Shown: one piece after another, positions 17,559-29,563 of the stretch
Layout of the letters: each line of letters begins with the position of its first letter
Numbering within the stretch: the first letter of the stretch is position 1
DNA from: Prauserella halophila
GTDB lineage: Bacteria > Actinomycetota > Actinomycetes > Mycobacteriales > Pseudonocardiaceae
Assembly (NCBI RefSeq): GCF_024171895.1
Contig: NZ_JAMTCQ010000013.1
Span: 62,001-126,000, forward strand
Direction of reading: 5' to 3'
Length of the DNA stretch: 64,000 nucleotides
The notes under the pieces: generated by a model
The model's input: the letters and a program-made list of their open reading frames with translations, nothing else
Databases searched by the model: none
Told to the model about the DNA's origin: nothing
Translations under genes and position numbers: made by a program

Positions 17559-18886
17559 CGATCCCCGGCAGCATGGAACGAGGCGGCACGGAACGAGGCA
17601 GTACCGGACCCGGCCGCGCGGGGACCGGCAGAGCGCCGCGCGACCACGGGCCGTGCGACGTCGTGATCGTGGCCGACGACGTCACCGGCGCGGGCGACAC
17701 CGCGGTGCAGTTCGCGGAGTCGGGCTGGACGGCGGAACTGCGGTTGCAGCCGGGCACGAGCGACGCCCAGGTGATTGCCGTGAGCAGCGACTCGCGGGCG
17801 TGCACAGCCGGCGAGGCCGCCACGCGCGTCCGGCGTGCGGCGGCCGGTACGCGGGGAACCCGGCTGTTCAAAAAGATCGACTCGACGGTGCGCGGCCCGA
17901 TCCGCGCCGAAGTCGACGCGCTGCTGGAGGAACTCGGCCAGGACGCCGTCGCGGTCGTGTGCCCGGCGTTCCCCGGGGTGGGACGCACGGTCGTCGACGG
18001 CACCGTGCTGGTCGACGACGTGCCCGTGAGCGACACCCCGGTGGGCCGCGACCCGGTGACCCCGGTGACCGAGAGCCACCTGCCGACTCTGCTCGGCGCG
18101 GCGCAGGTGCGGCTCGACCCGGCGGGCGGCCCGGCCGAGTGGGCCGCCCATCTCCGCGAAGCCGGGCGCGTGGTGGTGGCCGACGCCACGACCGACGCCG
18201 ATCTCGACCGGATCGCACGGGCCGTCGACGCACTCGGCGAGCACGGGCTGCCTGTCGGCGCCGCGGGCCTGGCCGGTGCGCTGGCTCGCCGGTGGCACCC
18301 TGCCGTTCCCGCGCCCGCACCCACGGTGGACCCCGCACCCGCCGGCGCCGACGGCACGGTGCTCGTCGTCGTGACGAGCCTGCATGCGGCGGCTCGCACG
18401 CAGGTGCAGGTCCTCGTCGACGACGGCGCCGCACACCACGAGCCGACTCCCGGGCAACTACTCGACGACGACGCGTGGCATGCACTGCTGGCGACCCTGT
18501 CCGGCGGACCCGTGGACGGAACGGCCACGCCCCGGCCCCGCACCACGGTGCTCAGCGCTCCGGAACGCGGTGGCACGGACGTGCCACCGGATCTCGTCGC
18601 GCGCCGCCTCGCCGACGCCGCGGCCGAACTGGTCCGGACCGACAGCCCGGCGGGTCTCGTCGTCACCGGCGGCGACGGTGCCCGCGCGCTGCTGGACGGT
18701 CTCGGCAGCAGTGGCATCCGGCTCGACGCGACCGGTACCGGAGCGGGATCCGGTGTCGCGACGGGCACGGTCGTCGGTGGCTGGGCCGAAGGGCTGCCGA
18801 TCGCGACCAAAGCCGGTGGCTTCGGCGAATCCGACGTGTTGATCACGGCCGCACAGGCGGTCCGCAGAAGAAGGAGTGACCGTTGA
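17555..18886 (+). CDS. Four-carbon acid-sugar kinase (DUF1537 family)
   Basis: 443 residues. N-terminal substrate domain: VVIVADDVTGAGDTAVQF (about 36-53) and LFKKIDSTVRGPIRAEVDALLE, both hallmarks of the family. The C-terminal nucleotide-binding domain shows LVVTGGDGARALLDGLG and GLPIATKAGGFGESDVL near the end. Family members (DtnK, OtnK-type) phosphorylate D-threonate, D-erythronate or 3-oxo-tetronates with ATP. ATG 17555 overlaps the permease stop, and the next gene overlaps its own stop (TTGA). The first 32 residues are a Gly/Arg-rich extension. Confidence 0.88.
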   Translation: MTIPGSMERGGTERGSTGPGRAGTGRAPRDHGPCDVVIVADDVTGAGDTAVQFAESGWTAELRLQPGTSDAQVIAVSSDSRACTAGEAATRVRRAAAGTRGTRLFKKIDSTVRGPIRAEVDALLEELGQDAVAVVCPAFPGVGRTVVDGTVLVDDVPVSDTPVGRDPVTPVTESHLPTLLGAAQVRLDPAGGPAEWAAHLREAGRVVVADATTDADLDRIARAVDALGEHGLPVGAAGLAGALARRWHPAVPAPAPTVDPAPAGADGTVLVVVTSLHAAARTQVQVLVDDGAAHHEPTPGQLLDDDAWHALLATLSGGPVDGTATPRPRTTVLSAPERGGTDVPPDLVARRLADAAAELVRTDSPAGLVVTGGDGARALLDGLGSSGIRLDATGTGAGSGVATGTVVGGWAEGLPIATKAGGFGESDVLITAAQAVRRRRSDR

Positions 18887-19953
18887 CCGCTGCAACGTCG
18901 ACCGCACCGACGCAGGCGCAGGTGCCGACCCTCGCCCTCACCCTCGGCGATGTCGCCGGCATCGGACCGGAGATCACCGCGCGGGCGTTGCTCGAACACG
19001 AGACGCTCCGCGGGAGCTGCCGTCCCGTCGTCATCGGTGACGCCGACGCCCTGCGCCGCGCGGTCTCCGACGTCCTCGGCCTCGACCCGGACGTCGTCCG
19101 CGTGATCGACCGTCCCGCCGACGCGACGAACGACCCCGGCGTCATCGAGGTCGTCCAGGAAGGACCGTCGCTCGGTCACGTGCCGTACGGCGAGCTCAGC
19201 GCCGACGCCGGCGACGGCGCGGCACGGTTCGTGATGCGGGCGTGCGCGCTCGCACGCGCCGGCGAGGTCGACGGCATCGTGACGGCCCCGCTCAACAAGG
19301 CCGCGATGCACGAGGGCGGGCACAACTGGCCCGGTCACACCGAGCTGCTCGCGCACGAGTTCGGCGTCGACAACTTCAGCCTCGTGCTGTCGGCCGGTGA
19401 GCTGTACTTCTTCCACCTCACGACGCACGTGTCGTTGCGGGACGCGATCACCGGCGTGACCGCGGAGCGGACGGACAACGTGCTGCGGCTCGCCGGCTCG
19501 TTCGCCGGCGCGCTCGGGAACCCCGACGAGGCGATCGGGCTCGCCGGCCTCAACCCGCACGCCGGCGAGAACCGGCTCTTCGGCGACGAGGACGCCGACG
19601 TGCTCGAACCAGCCGTGCAGCGCGCCAGAGCCGACGGCGTCAACGCCGTCGGGCCGTTGCCGGCCGACGCGCTCATCCCCCAGGCCGTGAACGGACGATG
19701 GCGCTTCGTCGTCGCCTGTTACCACGATCAGGGGCACGCGCCGTTCAAGGCGGTCTACGGCGACGACGGCGTGAACATCACGGTCGGACTGCCCGTGGTG
19801 CGTGTCTCGGTCGATCACGGCACGGCCTTCGACATCGCGGGCAAGGGCCTCGCACGCGAGGCCAGCCTGGTACTCGCAGCCCGCCGGGCCGCCGAGCTCG
19901 CGCCCGGCTGGCACCGGGTGTGGGAGACGGCCAGGACGGGGTCGGTCTCGTGA
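18883..19953 (+). CDS. pdxA2: 4-phosphoerythronate/threonate dehydrogenase (PdxA2-type)
   Basis: 356 residues. PdxA fold signatures: LTLGDVAGIGPEI at the start, TAPLNKAAMHEGGHNWPGHTELLAHE, and CYHDQGHAPFKAVYGDDGVNITVGLPVVRVSVDHGTAFDIAGKG with metal-binding His residues. In DUF1537 operons PdxA2 oxidises the 4-phosphorylated acid at C3, and spontaneous decarboxylation gives dihydroxyacetone phosphate; vitamin B6 synthesis is unlikely in this context. The TTG start (18883-18885) overlaps the kinase stop and has AAGGAG 7 nt upstream. Confidence 0.88.
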   Translation: MTAATSTAPTQAQVPTLALTLGDVAGIGPEITARALLEHETLRGSCRPVVIGDADALRRAVSDVLGLDPDVVRVIDRPADATNDPGVIEVVQEGPSLGHVPYGELSADAGDGAARFVMRACALARAGEVDGIVTAPLNKAAMHEGGHNWPGHTELLAHEFGVDNFSLVLSAGELYFFHLTTHVSLRDAITGVTAERTDNVLRLAGSFAGALGNPDEAIGLAGLNPHAGENRLFGDEDADVLEPAVQRARADGVNAVGPLPADALIPQAVNGRWRFVVACYHDQGHAPFKAVYGDDGVNITVGLPVVRVSVDHGTAFDIAGKGLAREASLVLAARRAAELAPGWHRVWETARTGSVS

Positions 19954-20014
19954 TCGCCCGGACGTCACCGGCCTGCCACGCCGGCGCCCGGACGGCTTCG
20001 TAGACTGCTCTGTC

Positions 20015-23328
<3,314 letters not shown>

Positions 23329-23342
23329 CGCGCCGTAACCGC

Positions 23343-23381
23343 CACGGCCGGGGTGACGACTGCGAGCGCTCCCCGGCCGTG
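23343..23381 (+). terminator. Terminator after dgdA
   Basis: Perfect 11-bp stem CACGGCCGGGG (23343-23353) / CCCCGGCCGTG (23371-23381) with a 17-nt loop, directly downstream of the dgdA stop. Confidence 0.65.
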
Positions 23382-23431
23382 ACGGCGTGCCCGGCTGCCG
23401 ACAGCGTTCGGTCCGCACCGCGAGCCGACGG

Positions 23432-23446
23432 GTAAACTTTGTTTAC
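23432..23446. promoter_or_regulatory. Palindromic operator upstream of the SDR gene
   Basis: Perfect inverted repeat GTAAAC (23432-23437), centre TTT, GTTTAC (23441-23446), 43 bp before the SDR start in otherwise GC-rich DNA. The symmetry suits a TetR-family dimer; the convergent TetR gene at 24533-25081 is the nearest candidate. Confidence 0.6.
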
Positions 23447-23488
23447 ACACGTCGAAGCGACCGCCCGCGAGATCGTCCGGAGGCAGCC

Positions 23489-24502
23489 ATGAGCACCACA
23501 CCCCGCGTCCTGACCGCAGCCAGCACGGTCGGCAGCTGGCTCGAACACCCCGACGGTGGCGCCGCGATCCGTGAGCTGCTCGAGCAGGCGGGCGTGGGTG
23601 CCGACGCGCTGGCCCCCGTGGCGAACCTGCCGCTGCAGGAACTCGTCACCCTCAGTCAGGGCAGGCTGTCGCAGGAGGTCGTCGACGCACTCGTGCAGCG
23701 CGTCGGCGGCGGACCTGCCGAGGCGGACGAATCCGCGTGGCGGGAACGCATCACTCCCGGACGCTTCGACGGCCGCACCGTCGTGGTCACCGGCGCGGCG
23801 TCCGGCATCGGCCGTGCCACGGCGCGCCGCATCGCCGCCGAAGGCGGCAGCGTCGTGGCCGCCGACATCACCGAACCGGGGCTCGAGACACCGCCGTCCG
23901 AATCGGACACCGGACGCATTCTGCCTGTCACGGCCGACATCACCCGCGACGACGACATCGACCGCATCGTCGCCGCTGCGGCCGGACGCATCGACGGGCT
24001 CGCCAACGTCGCGGGGGTCGTCGACGACTTCTCCCCCGCCCACGAGACGTCCGACGAGATGTGGCGCCGCGTGTTCGCGATCAACGTCGACGGCGTGTTC
24101 CGGCTCACCCGCGCCGTACTGCCCGCCATGCTCGAACGGCACTCGGGATCCATCGTGAACGTCGCGTCGGAGGCCGCCCTGCGCGGCAACGCCGCGGGTG
24201 TGGCCTACACCGCGGCCAAGCACGCGGTCGTCGGCATCACCAAGAACACGGCGTTCATGTACGGCCCGCACGGCATCCGCGTCAACGCCGTAGCCCCGGG
24301 CGGCGTCGCCACCGGTATCGCCCAGGGCGGCGCGCCGGATTCGGCCTGGGGCAACGAGCGCACCCGCGACTTCCTCCGCATGATTCCACCGATCGCGACG
24401 GCGCAGCAGCTCGCGGCGTCGATCACCTTCCTGCTCGGCGAGGACGGCGTGAACGTCTCCGGCGCGATCCTGCCCTCCGACGGCGGCTGGTCGGTGCAGT
24501 GA
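23489..24502 (+). CDS. SDR-family oxidoreductase with an N-terminal helical extension
   Basis: 337 residues. The first 90-95 residues (SVG-like SWLEHPDGGAAIRELLE, LPLQELVTLSQGRLSQEVVDALVQRV) are a predicted helical module that classical SDRs lack. The SDR core follows: nucleotide motif VTGAASGIGRA near 105-115, NVAG, Ser in SIVNVASEAA, and the catalytic YTAAK. C-terminal SDGGWSVQ is the usual end. Substrate is unknown; the core looks like a 3-oxoacyl or hydroxysteroid-type alcohol dehydrogenase. ATG at 23489 with CCGGAGG upstream. A perfect palindrome (23432-23446) is in its promoter. Confidence 0.83.
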   Translation: MSTTPRVLTAASTVGSWLEHPDGGAAIRELLEQAGVGADALAPVANLPLQELVTLSQGRLSQEVVDALVQRVGGGPAEADESAWRERITPGRFDGRTVVVTGAASGIGRATARRIAAEGGSVVAADITEPGLETPPSESDTGRILPVTADITRDDDIDRIVAAAAGRIDGLANVAGVVDDFSPAHETSDEMWRRVFAINVDGVFRLTRAVLPAMLERHSGSIVNVASEAALRGNAAGVAYTAAKHAVVGITKNTAFMYGPHGIRVNAVAPGGVATGIAQGGAPDSAWGNERTRDFLRMIPPIATAQQLAASITFLLGEDGVNVSGAILPSDGGWSVQ

Positions 24503-24532
24503 CACCGTGCCACGCTTCAAGGCTGTGGTGTT

Positions 24533-25081
24533 TCAGGGCTGCGGGCTGACGAGCTGCTGCACGATCGCCCCGTAGCGCGCAACGAGTTCCTCCCGGTCAT
24601 CGGCCAGGCTCTCGTCCCCCACCACCCACAGCGAGTACAGCAGTCCGCCCACGGCGGCGGCTGCCATCCGCGCGCGCAGGTCCGCGTCCGCACCGGACAG
24701 CCGGGCGCGCAGCGGCGCGACGAGTGCCTGCTCGTGGACCTCGCGCAGCCGCTCGGCAATCCGCCGTTCTCCGCTGCCGCGCACCAGGGCGAGGTACACA
24801 CCGCGAATGTCGTCCGTGGACAACACGACCTCGACGAAGCGCCTGCCGAAGGAGGCGATCGGCACGTCCAGTAACGGCTCGTCGTCGATGGTCAGCCGCA
24901 TCGTCTCGAGGAACAGTTCCTCCTTGCTGCCGAAGTAGCGGATGACGAGTGCCGCGTTCACTCCTGCTTCGCCCGCGATGTCCCGTACCGGTGTCCGCGC
25001 GTATCCGCGTTCGAGAAACAGTCGCGCCGCGGCCGCCCGGATCGCCTCCCTGGTGGCCGTCCCCGATCCCCGCTCCGACAT
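24533..25081 (-). CDS. TetR-family regulator
   Basis: 182 residues. Helix-turn-helix at about 10-55: REAIRAAAARLFLERGYARTPVRDIAGEAGVNAALVIRYFGSKEELF. The C-terminal domain matches the TetR_C-type dimerisation region with the arrangement IASFGRRFVEVVL and MAAAAVGGLLYSLWVVGDESL. It is convergent with the SDR gene and may recognise the palindrome at 23432-23446; no similar palindrome was seen in its own promoter. Confidence 0.83.
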   Translation of the reverse strand: MSERGSGTATREAIRAAAARLFLERGYARTPVRDIAGEAGVNAALVIRYFGSKEELFLETMRLTIDDEPLLDVPIASFGRRFVEVVLSTDDIRGVYLALVRGSGERRIAERLREVHEQALVAPLRARLSGADADLRARMAAAAVGGLLYSLWVVGDESLADDREELVARYGAIVQQLVSPQP

Positions 25082-25241
25082 GAGCGTCAGCCTAGGTGTT
25101 GCCTGCCGGGACGACGCGATGCGCCGCGCTCACGGATCCGGCACCGTGCACCGCGGCACGACGCCACTGCCGCGGCGAGGGTCGCCACCGGCGGCACCCC
25201 GCGCCGGACGACGCGTGGACGATCACGCCGGTCCGGGTCGG

Positions 25242-26087
25242 TCACACTCGCCGGAACGACCGCATCCGCCGCAGGTACTGCAGCAGACCATGCAGTGGTA
25301 CCGGACGCGGCCACGCCTCGGAACGGAGATAGGCGTCGGTTCCGCCGTCCACGAACACGACGCTGCCCACCATGAAGTCGGCGGCGTCGGACAGCAGGAA
25401 CACGATCCAGTCCGCCAGCTGCGCCGGATCGCCGAAACCACCCGCCGGGACCGGGAACGAGGCCACCGCCCTGGCCGACGACGGATCGGCGAGCTGCTGT
25501 TCCAGCAGCGGCGTCAGGACCGCTCCCGGCGCCAGCGCGTTGAGCCGGACACCGGAGCCCACCCACTCCGGCCTCACGGCCTCGCGCCGGGCCCAGTGAC
25601 TCACCGCGAGCTTCGAACCGGCGTAGCTCATCACCGCACGCGCCGGGCCGTGGAATCGCAGGGCCCGCACGGCCTTGGCGCCGTCGCCCGCGAGCAATGC
25701 CCGCACCATGCGCCGCGGCACCAGCGGAGTCGTCGTGGCCGAGTTGCTGGACACGACCACCGCTCGGCCCCCGCCCCCGGCGGCCAGCGCGGGTCGCCAC
25801 GCCTGCAGCAGCTCCGTCACGGCGAAGTAGTTCACCTCGACGATCTCGCGTTCCCGGCCGCGCACCGGGCCGAGTCCGGCGGCCAACACGGCACCGTCGA
25901 GCCGATCGGCACCGGCCTCGCGGATCGCCTCCGCGGCGTTCCGCCGACCGGCCGGGGTGGCCAGGTCTGCGGCGACGTCGGTGTCACGCAGATCCACGCC
26001 GAGCACGGTGTGCCCTGCGGCACGCAGTGTGTCGGCCGCCGCCCTGCCCATTCCGGAAGCGGCTCCGGTGACCGCGTACACGCCCAT
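25242..26087 (-). CDS. SDR-family oxidoreductase (3-alpha-hydroxysteroid dehydrogenase-like)
   Basis: 281 residues from the ATG at 26085-26087 (AAAGGGG upstream). Nucleotide motif VTGAASGMGRA at 6-16, NAAEAI-type second helix, Ser in VVVSSNSA, catalytic SYAGSK, and a C-terminal VVFVDGGTDAYL. The unusual short DVA segment after the third strand (DLRDTDVAADL) and the insertion after the catalytic Ser are seen in the 3-alpha-hydroxysteroid dehydrogenase/carbonyl reductase group. The substrate is not determined. Confidence 0.8.
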   Translation of the reverse strand: MGVYAVTGAASGMGRAAADTLRAAGHTVLGVDLRDTDVAADLATPAGRRNAAEAIREAGADRLDGAVLAAGLGPVRGREREIVEVNYFAVTELLQAWRPALAAGGGGRAVVVSSNSATTTPLVPRRMVRALLAGDGAKAVRALRFHGPARAVMSYAGSKLAVSHWARREAVRPEWVGSGVRLNALAPGAVLTPLLEQQLADPSSARAVASFPVPAGGFGDPAQLADWIVFLLSDAADFMVGSVVFVDGGTDAYLRSEAWPRPVPLHGLLQYLRRMRSFRRV

Positions 26088-26221
26088 GCCACGCCCCTTT
26101 CCCACGCGGAACGTAGCAACGACCCGCCGCTGCGCCCAGGGCCGTTTCAATCAGTGGTGGACCGCTTCGATCGGTGGCGGTGCCGCTCCGTGACGTCGGC
26201 AGGTATGTCCTCCCGTACGAC

Positions 26222-26854
26222 TCACGCATCGACCGGCACCACCGGCTGGCGGAGGATAGTGCGCCGCTTCTCCGGCGGTGTCCTGCGCGGATCGCTGAAG
26301 TAGATCTCGTGATGGGTCCCGGTCATCCGCAATCCGCGTGCGGGGATGACGTCGTCGTGCATCGCGGCGAGCACGGGCCCCTCGTCGTCGAACGAGCCGA
26401 CGTGCAGCGTCTGGACACAGGTTCCCTCCGACAGCACCTCGCAGCGCAGATCGTCGATACGCGCGGGCCGCTTCTTCGCCGCGACCGCCGAGATCGCGGC
26501 ATCGACCATGCCGCCGTCGACCCACTCCGGCACCATGATCAGCATCGTCCACGACCACTGCGTCTTGTCGCGCCCGGTGGTGAACGCGGCCATGTCCTCG
26601 GCCCACCACAGTCCTTCCAGTGGCGGCACGACGTAGTCACGGCCGAGGTCACGTCTGCTGGCGAACTTCAGCGTGTAGGCCACCGGATACAGCGCGCCGA
26701 GGGCGTCGGCGAACGCGGCCGACGTGTTCGGGTCGCCGTGCCCGTCGACCATGAGGAACCGCAGGTCCGGCACGTCGAGGACGTCGAACCTGCCCTTCCG
26801 GGCGCGGTAGCCGTCGACCGTCTTCGTGACGTCGACCTTCTCGGTGGCGGCCAT
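26222..26854 (-). CDS. GyrI-like small-molecule-binding domain protein
   Basis: 210 residues starting at MAATEKVDVTKTVDGYRARKG. The sequence reads as a GyrI-like (SOUL/AraC-effector fold) protein: FDVLDVPDLRFLMVDGHGDPNTSAAFADALGALYPVAYTLKFA, PLEGLWWAEDM, YFSDPRRTPPEKRRTILRQPV at the end. Stand-alone members bind or hydrolyse small molecules and are often annotated only by domain. It lies between the SDR and the divergent PQQ-type dehydrogenase with no clear functional link. Confidence 0.8.
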   Translation of the reverse strand: MAATEKVDVTKTVDGYRARKGRFDVLDVPDLRFLMVDGHGDPNTSAAFADALGALYPVAYTLKFASRRDLGRDYVVPPLEGLWWAEDMAAFTTGRDKTQWSWTMLIMVPEWVDGGMVDAAISAVAAKKRPARIDDLRCEVLSEGTCVQTLHVGSFDDEGPVLAAMHDDVIPARGLRMTGTHHEIYFSDPRRTPPEKRRTILRQPVVPVDA

Positions 26855-26940
26855 GCTCCGATAGTCCCGCACCCGGGCGCCGATGTGGTGCGAACGCCTC
26901 ATCCGGGAGCCGTTGTCCGGGACGTCGTACGGTGGTCGAT

Positions 26941-27996
26941 ATGGCCTCGATGCGCGTTCTGCCCGTCCTCGGCGTCGTCCCGCTCCTGCTGCTGACCGGC
27001 TGTTCGGCCGTCTCCTCCGACGGCTCGGCGGAACGCGCCGATGGCCGCGGCAGCGCCCAGGCCGTGGTCACGGGACTCGACGCGCCCTGGTCGGTCACGT
27101 TCGCCGGGAAGACGCCCCTGGTCAGCACACGCGACGACGGCGAGATCCTCGAGATCACCGGCGACGGCACGCGGGTGGCCGGGACGATCGACGACGTGGA
27201 ACCCGGCGGCGAAACCGGACTGATGGGACTGGCCATCGACGATCGGCAGCGCCTGTACGTCCACTCGACGGGACCCGACGGCAATCGGGTGCAGCGCTAC
27301 CCGGTCGAAGGCGAGCCGGGGGCGCTGTCGCTCGGTGACGCCGAGACGATCGTCGACGGCCTGCCGTCGGCCACGATCCACTCCGGGGGTCGGATCGCGT
27401 TCGGGCCCGACGGCATGCTGTACGTCACGGTGGGCGATGCCGGGGTCTCCGACGACGCGCAGGACCGCGGCAACCTCGCCGGGTCCATTCTGCGGCTGAC
27501 CCCGGACGGCGACGTGCCCGGCGACAACCCCTTCGACGGCTCGCCGGTGTACAGCTACGGACACCGCAACCCCCAAGGCCTCGCCTGGGCCGACGACGGC
27601 ACCATGTTCGCGTCCGAGTTCGGCGCGGACACCTGGGACGAACTCAACGTCATCGAGCCAGGCCATAACTACGGCTGGCCCGTCGTCGAAGGGATCGGCG
27701 GCGACGAGCGGTTCACCGACCCGGTCCAGCAGTGGCGGCCGGACGAGGCCAGCCCGAGCGGCATCGAGATCCACGACGGCACGATCCACATCGCCAACCT
27801 GCGCGGCGAGGTGCTGCGCACGGTGCCGGTGGCCGAACCGTCGTCGTCGGCCGAGCTGCTGGCGGGCGAATACGGCCGGCTGCGCGACGTCACCACGACG
27901 CCCGACGGCGAGCTGTGGATCCTCACCAACAACACCGACGGCCGGGGCTCGCCCGCCGACGGCGACGACCGGATTCTCCGCCTGATCGAGCGGTGA
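26941..27996 (+). CDS. PQQ-dependent sugar dehydrogenase-like lipoprotein (soluble aldose dehydrogenase family)
   Basis: 351 residues. Lipoprotein signal with lipobox LLTGC. The remainder is the six-bladed propeller of the GdhB/YliI (Asd) family: GLDAPWSVTFAG, GGETGLMGLAIDD, HSGGRIAFGPDGMLYVTVGDAG, YSYGHRNPQGLAWADDGTMFASEFGADTWDELNVIEPGHNYGWPVVEG. The His, Asp and Arg residues of the PQQ/Ca2+ site lie in these stretches. It would oxidise aldoses at the outer face of the membrane if PQQ is supplied; no pqq genes are in the window. ATG 26941 is chosen; a GTG at 26932 and an ATG at 26950 are alternatives. Confidence 0.83.
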   Translation: MASMRVLPVLGVVPLLLLTGCSAVSSDGSAERADGRGSAQAVVTGLDAPWSVTFAGKTPLVSTRDDGEILEITGDGTRVAGTIDDVEPGGETGLMGLAIDDRQRLYVHSTGPDGNRVQRYPVEGEPGALSLGDAETIVDGLPSATIHSGGRIAFGPDGMLYVTVGDAGVSDDAQDRGNLAGSILRLTPDGDVPGDNPFDGSPVYSYGHRNPQGLAWADDGTMFASEFGADTWDELNVIEPGHNYGWPVVEGIGGDERFTDPVQQWRPDEASPSGIEIHDGTIHIANLRGEVLRTVPVAEPSSSAELLAGEYGRLRDVTTTPDGELWILTNNTDGRGSPADGDDRILRLIER

Positions 27997-28110
27997 CCGG
28001 CTCCGCCCGACCCGGCGGGACCCAGCGCGAGTCGCTCGGCCCCGCCAGGCCGTTCGGCACCGCGAGCCCGCCCGGCCCGGCTCGGCGCGGTGTGGCCACG
28101 GTGAGCCGGG

Positions 28111-29328
28111 TCAGCCGACCCGTTCGACGGACTCAGCGGCATCGACGGGCTCGGCGGGCTCAGCGTCCGTCGGCTCCGCACCGGACGGGTCGCGGTCCAG
28201 CATCCCGGCGGCGACGGCGATCCCGAGGCCGACGACGGCCAGCACCGCACCGATGATCGCGGGCGAGGCATAGCCCAGCCCGGCGCCGATGCCGATCCCG
28301 CCGAGCCACGCGCCCCCGGCGTTGGCCAGGTTGAACGCCGAATGGTTCGACGCCGCAGCCAGTGTCGGAGCCTTCCCGGCCTTCTGCATGATCAGCACCT
28401 GCAGCGGTGCGGTCACCCCGAACCCGACGGCGCCGAGCACGACGGTCATGACCACCGCCGACCACTGCGCGTCGATCGCGAACCAGAACACCACCAGCAC
28501 CACGGCGAGCGCCGCCAGGGAGCCGTAGATCGTCGGCCGCAACGCGCGATCGGCCAACGGGCCCACGATCAGTGAGCCCGCGGTCATGCCCGCGCCGAAC
28601 AGGGCCAGCACCACCGGCACCGCGCCGTCCGACAGGCCGGCCAGTTCCGTCAGCATCGGGGAGATGTAGCTGTAGACGGCGAACACGCCCGCGAACCCGA
28701 ACACCGCGGTGGTCAGCCCGAGCACGACCTGCTTGCGGCCGAGCGCGACCACCTCCGTCCGCAGGCCGACGCCCTCCGGTTTCGGCAGCGCAGGCACGAA
28801 CGCTGCCACCCCGGCGGCTGCGAGCAGCCCGAGCACCGCGACGACCAGGAACGCGGCACGCCAGCCGAAGACCTGGCCGAGGAACGTGCCGGCCGGGACG
28901 CCGACGATGTTGGCGATCGTCAGCCCCATCAGCACCCGGGCGACCGCCGTCGCCTGCCGTGCCGGTCCGACGAGCTGGGCCGCGACGAGACTGGCCGCGC
29001 CGAGATACGCGCCGTGCGGCAACCCGGCGATCACCCGGGACGCGAACACCCCTGCGTAGCCCGGCACGAGCACCGTCGCGACGTTGCCCAGGACGAACAG
29101 CACCAGGAACGCCAGCAGTGCCTGCTTGCGGCCCAGCCGGGTCGCCACCGCCGTCAGCAGCGGCGCACCGACCACCACGCCGAGCGCGTAGGCCGAGATG
29201 AGATTGCCCGCGGTGGCCACGGACACGTCGAGACCGCCCGCCACCTGCGGCAGCAGGCCCATGATGACGAACTCGGTGGTACCGATGGCGAACGCTCCGA
29301 GCGCGAGAGCGCACAACGCCACAGCCAT
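28111..29328 (-). CDS. MFS transporter, DHA1 family (AraJ/PbuE-like)
   Basis: 405 residues with 12 predicted spans. Conserved features: LALGAFAIGTTEFVIMGLLPQVAG in span 1, loop ATRLGRKQALL (motif A), and SRVIAGLPHGAYLGAASLVAAQLV in span 4-5, which are typical of sugar or drug efflux AraJ/SotB-type transporters. The ATG at 29326-29328 has AGGAAAGG upstream. It is divergent from a LacI regulator, and a perfect 20-bp palindrome lies between them, so its expression is probably controlled by that regulator. The last 30 residues are acidic and low complexity. Confidence 0.83.
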   Translation of the reverse strand: MAVALCALALGAFAIGTTEFVIMGLLPQVAGGLDVSVATAGNLISAYALGVVVGAPLLTAVATRLGRKQALLAFLVLFVLGNVATVLVPGYAGVFASRVIAGLPHGAYLGAASLVAAQLVGPARQATAVARVLMGLTIANIVGVPAGTFLGQVFGWRAAFLVVAVLGLLAAAGVAAFVPALPKPEGVGLRTEVVALGRKQVVLGLTTAVFGFAGVFAVYSYISPMLTELAGLSDGAVPVVLALFGAGMTAGSLIVGPLADRALRPTIYGSLAALAVVLVVFWFAIDAQWSAVVMTVVLGAVGFGVTAPLQVLIMQKAGKAPTLAAASNHSAFNLANAGGAWLGGIGIGAGLGYASPAIIGAVLAVVGLGIAVAAGMLDRDPSGAEPTDAEPAEPVDAAESVERVG

Positions 29329-29398
29329 GAGGGCATACCTTTCCTGTGCATCGAGCGGGGCAGTGACGGCGACGGCCGGGCCCGCAGCTCCGAAGGCC

Positions 29399-29418
29399 GG
29401 TTTGGCACGTGCCAAACC
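29399..29418. promoter_or_regulatory. LacI-family operator in the MFS/lacI divergent promoter
   Basis: Perfect 20-bp palindrome with half-site GGTTTGGCAC followed directly by its complement GTGCCAAACC; the centre is the CG at 29408-29409, as in many LacI-family operators. It is 71 bp from the MFS start. Confidence 0.75.
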
Positions 29419-29563
29419 CACGATCTCAAGACGTATCCGAATCGTTCAAGTGGAAGGCCTGTGATTTGCCTCGCCGACGACGCCAGCAGGAGTGCCGTCC
29501 CGGTGGCCGGTACGATTCCGGACACCCGCGCGCCGGTCAGAGGGCAGCGATCAGGAGGCAGCG

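Noticed and set aside
18883..19953. pdxA for vitamin B6 synthesis
   Set aside because: Operon context with a DUF1537 kinase and sugar-acid permease fits PdxA2 in sugar-acid catabolism instead.
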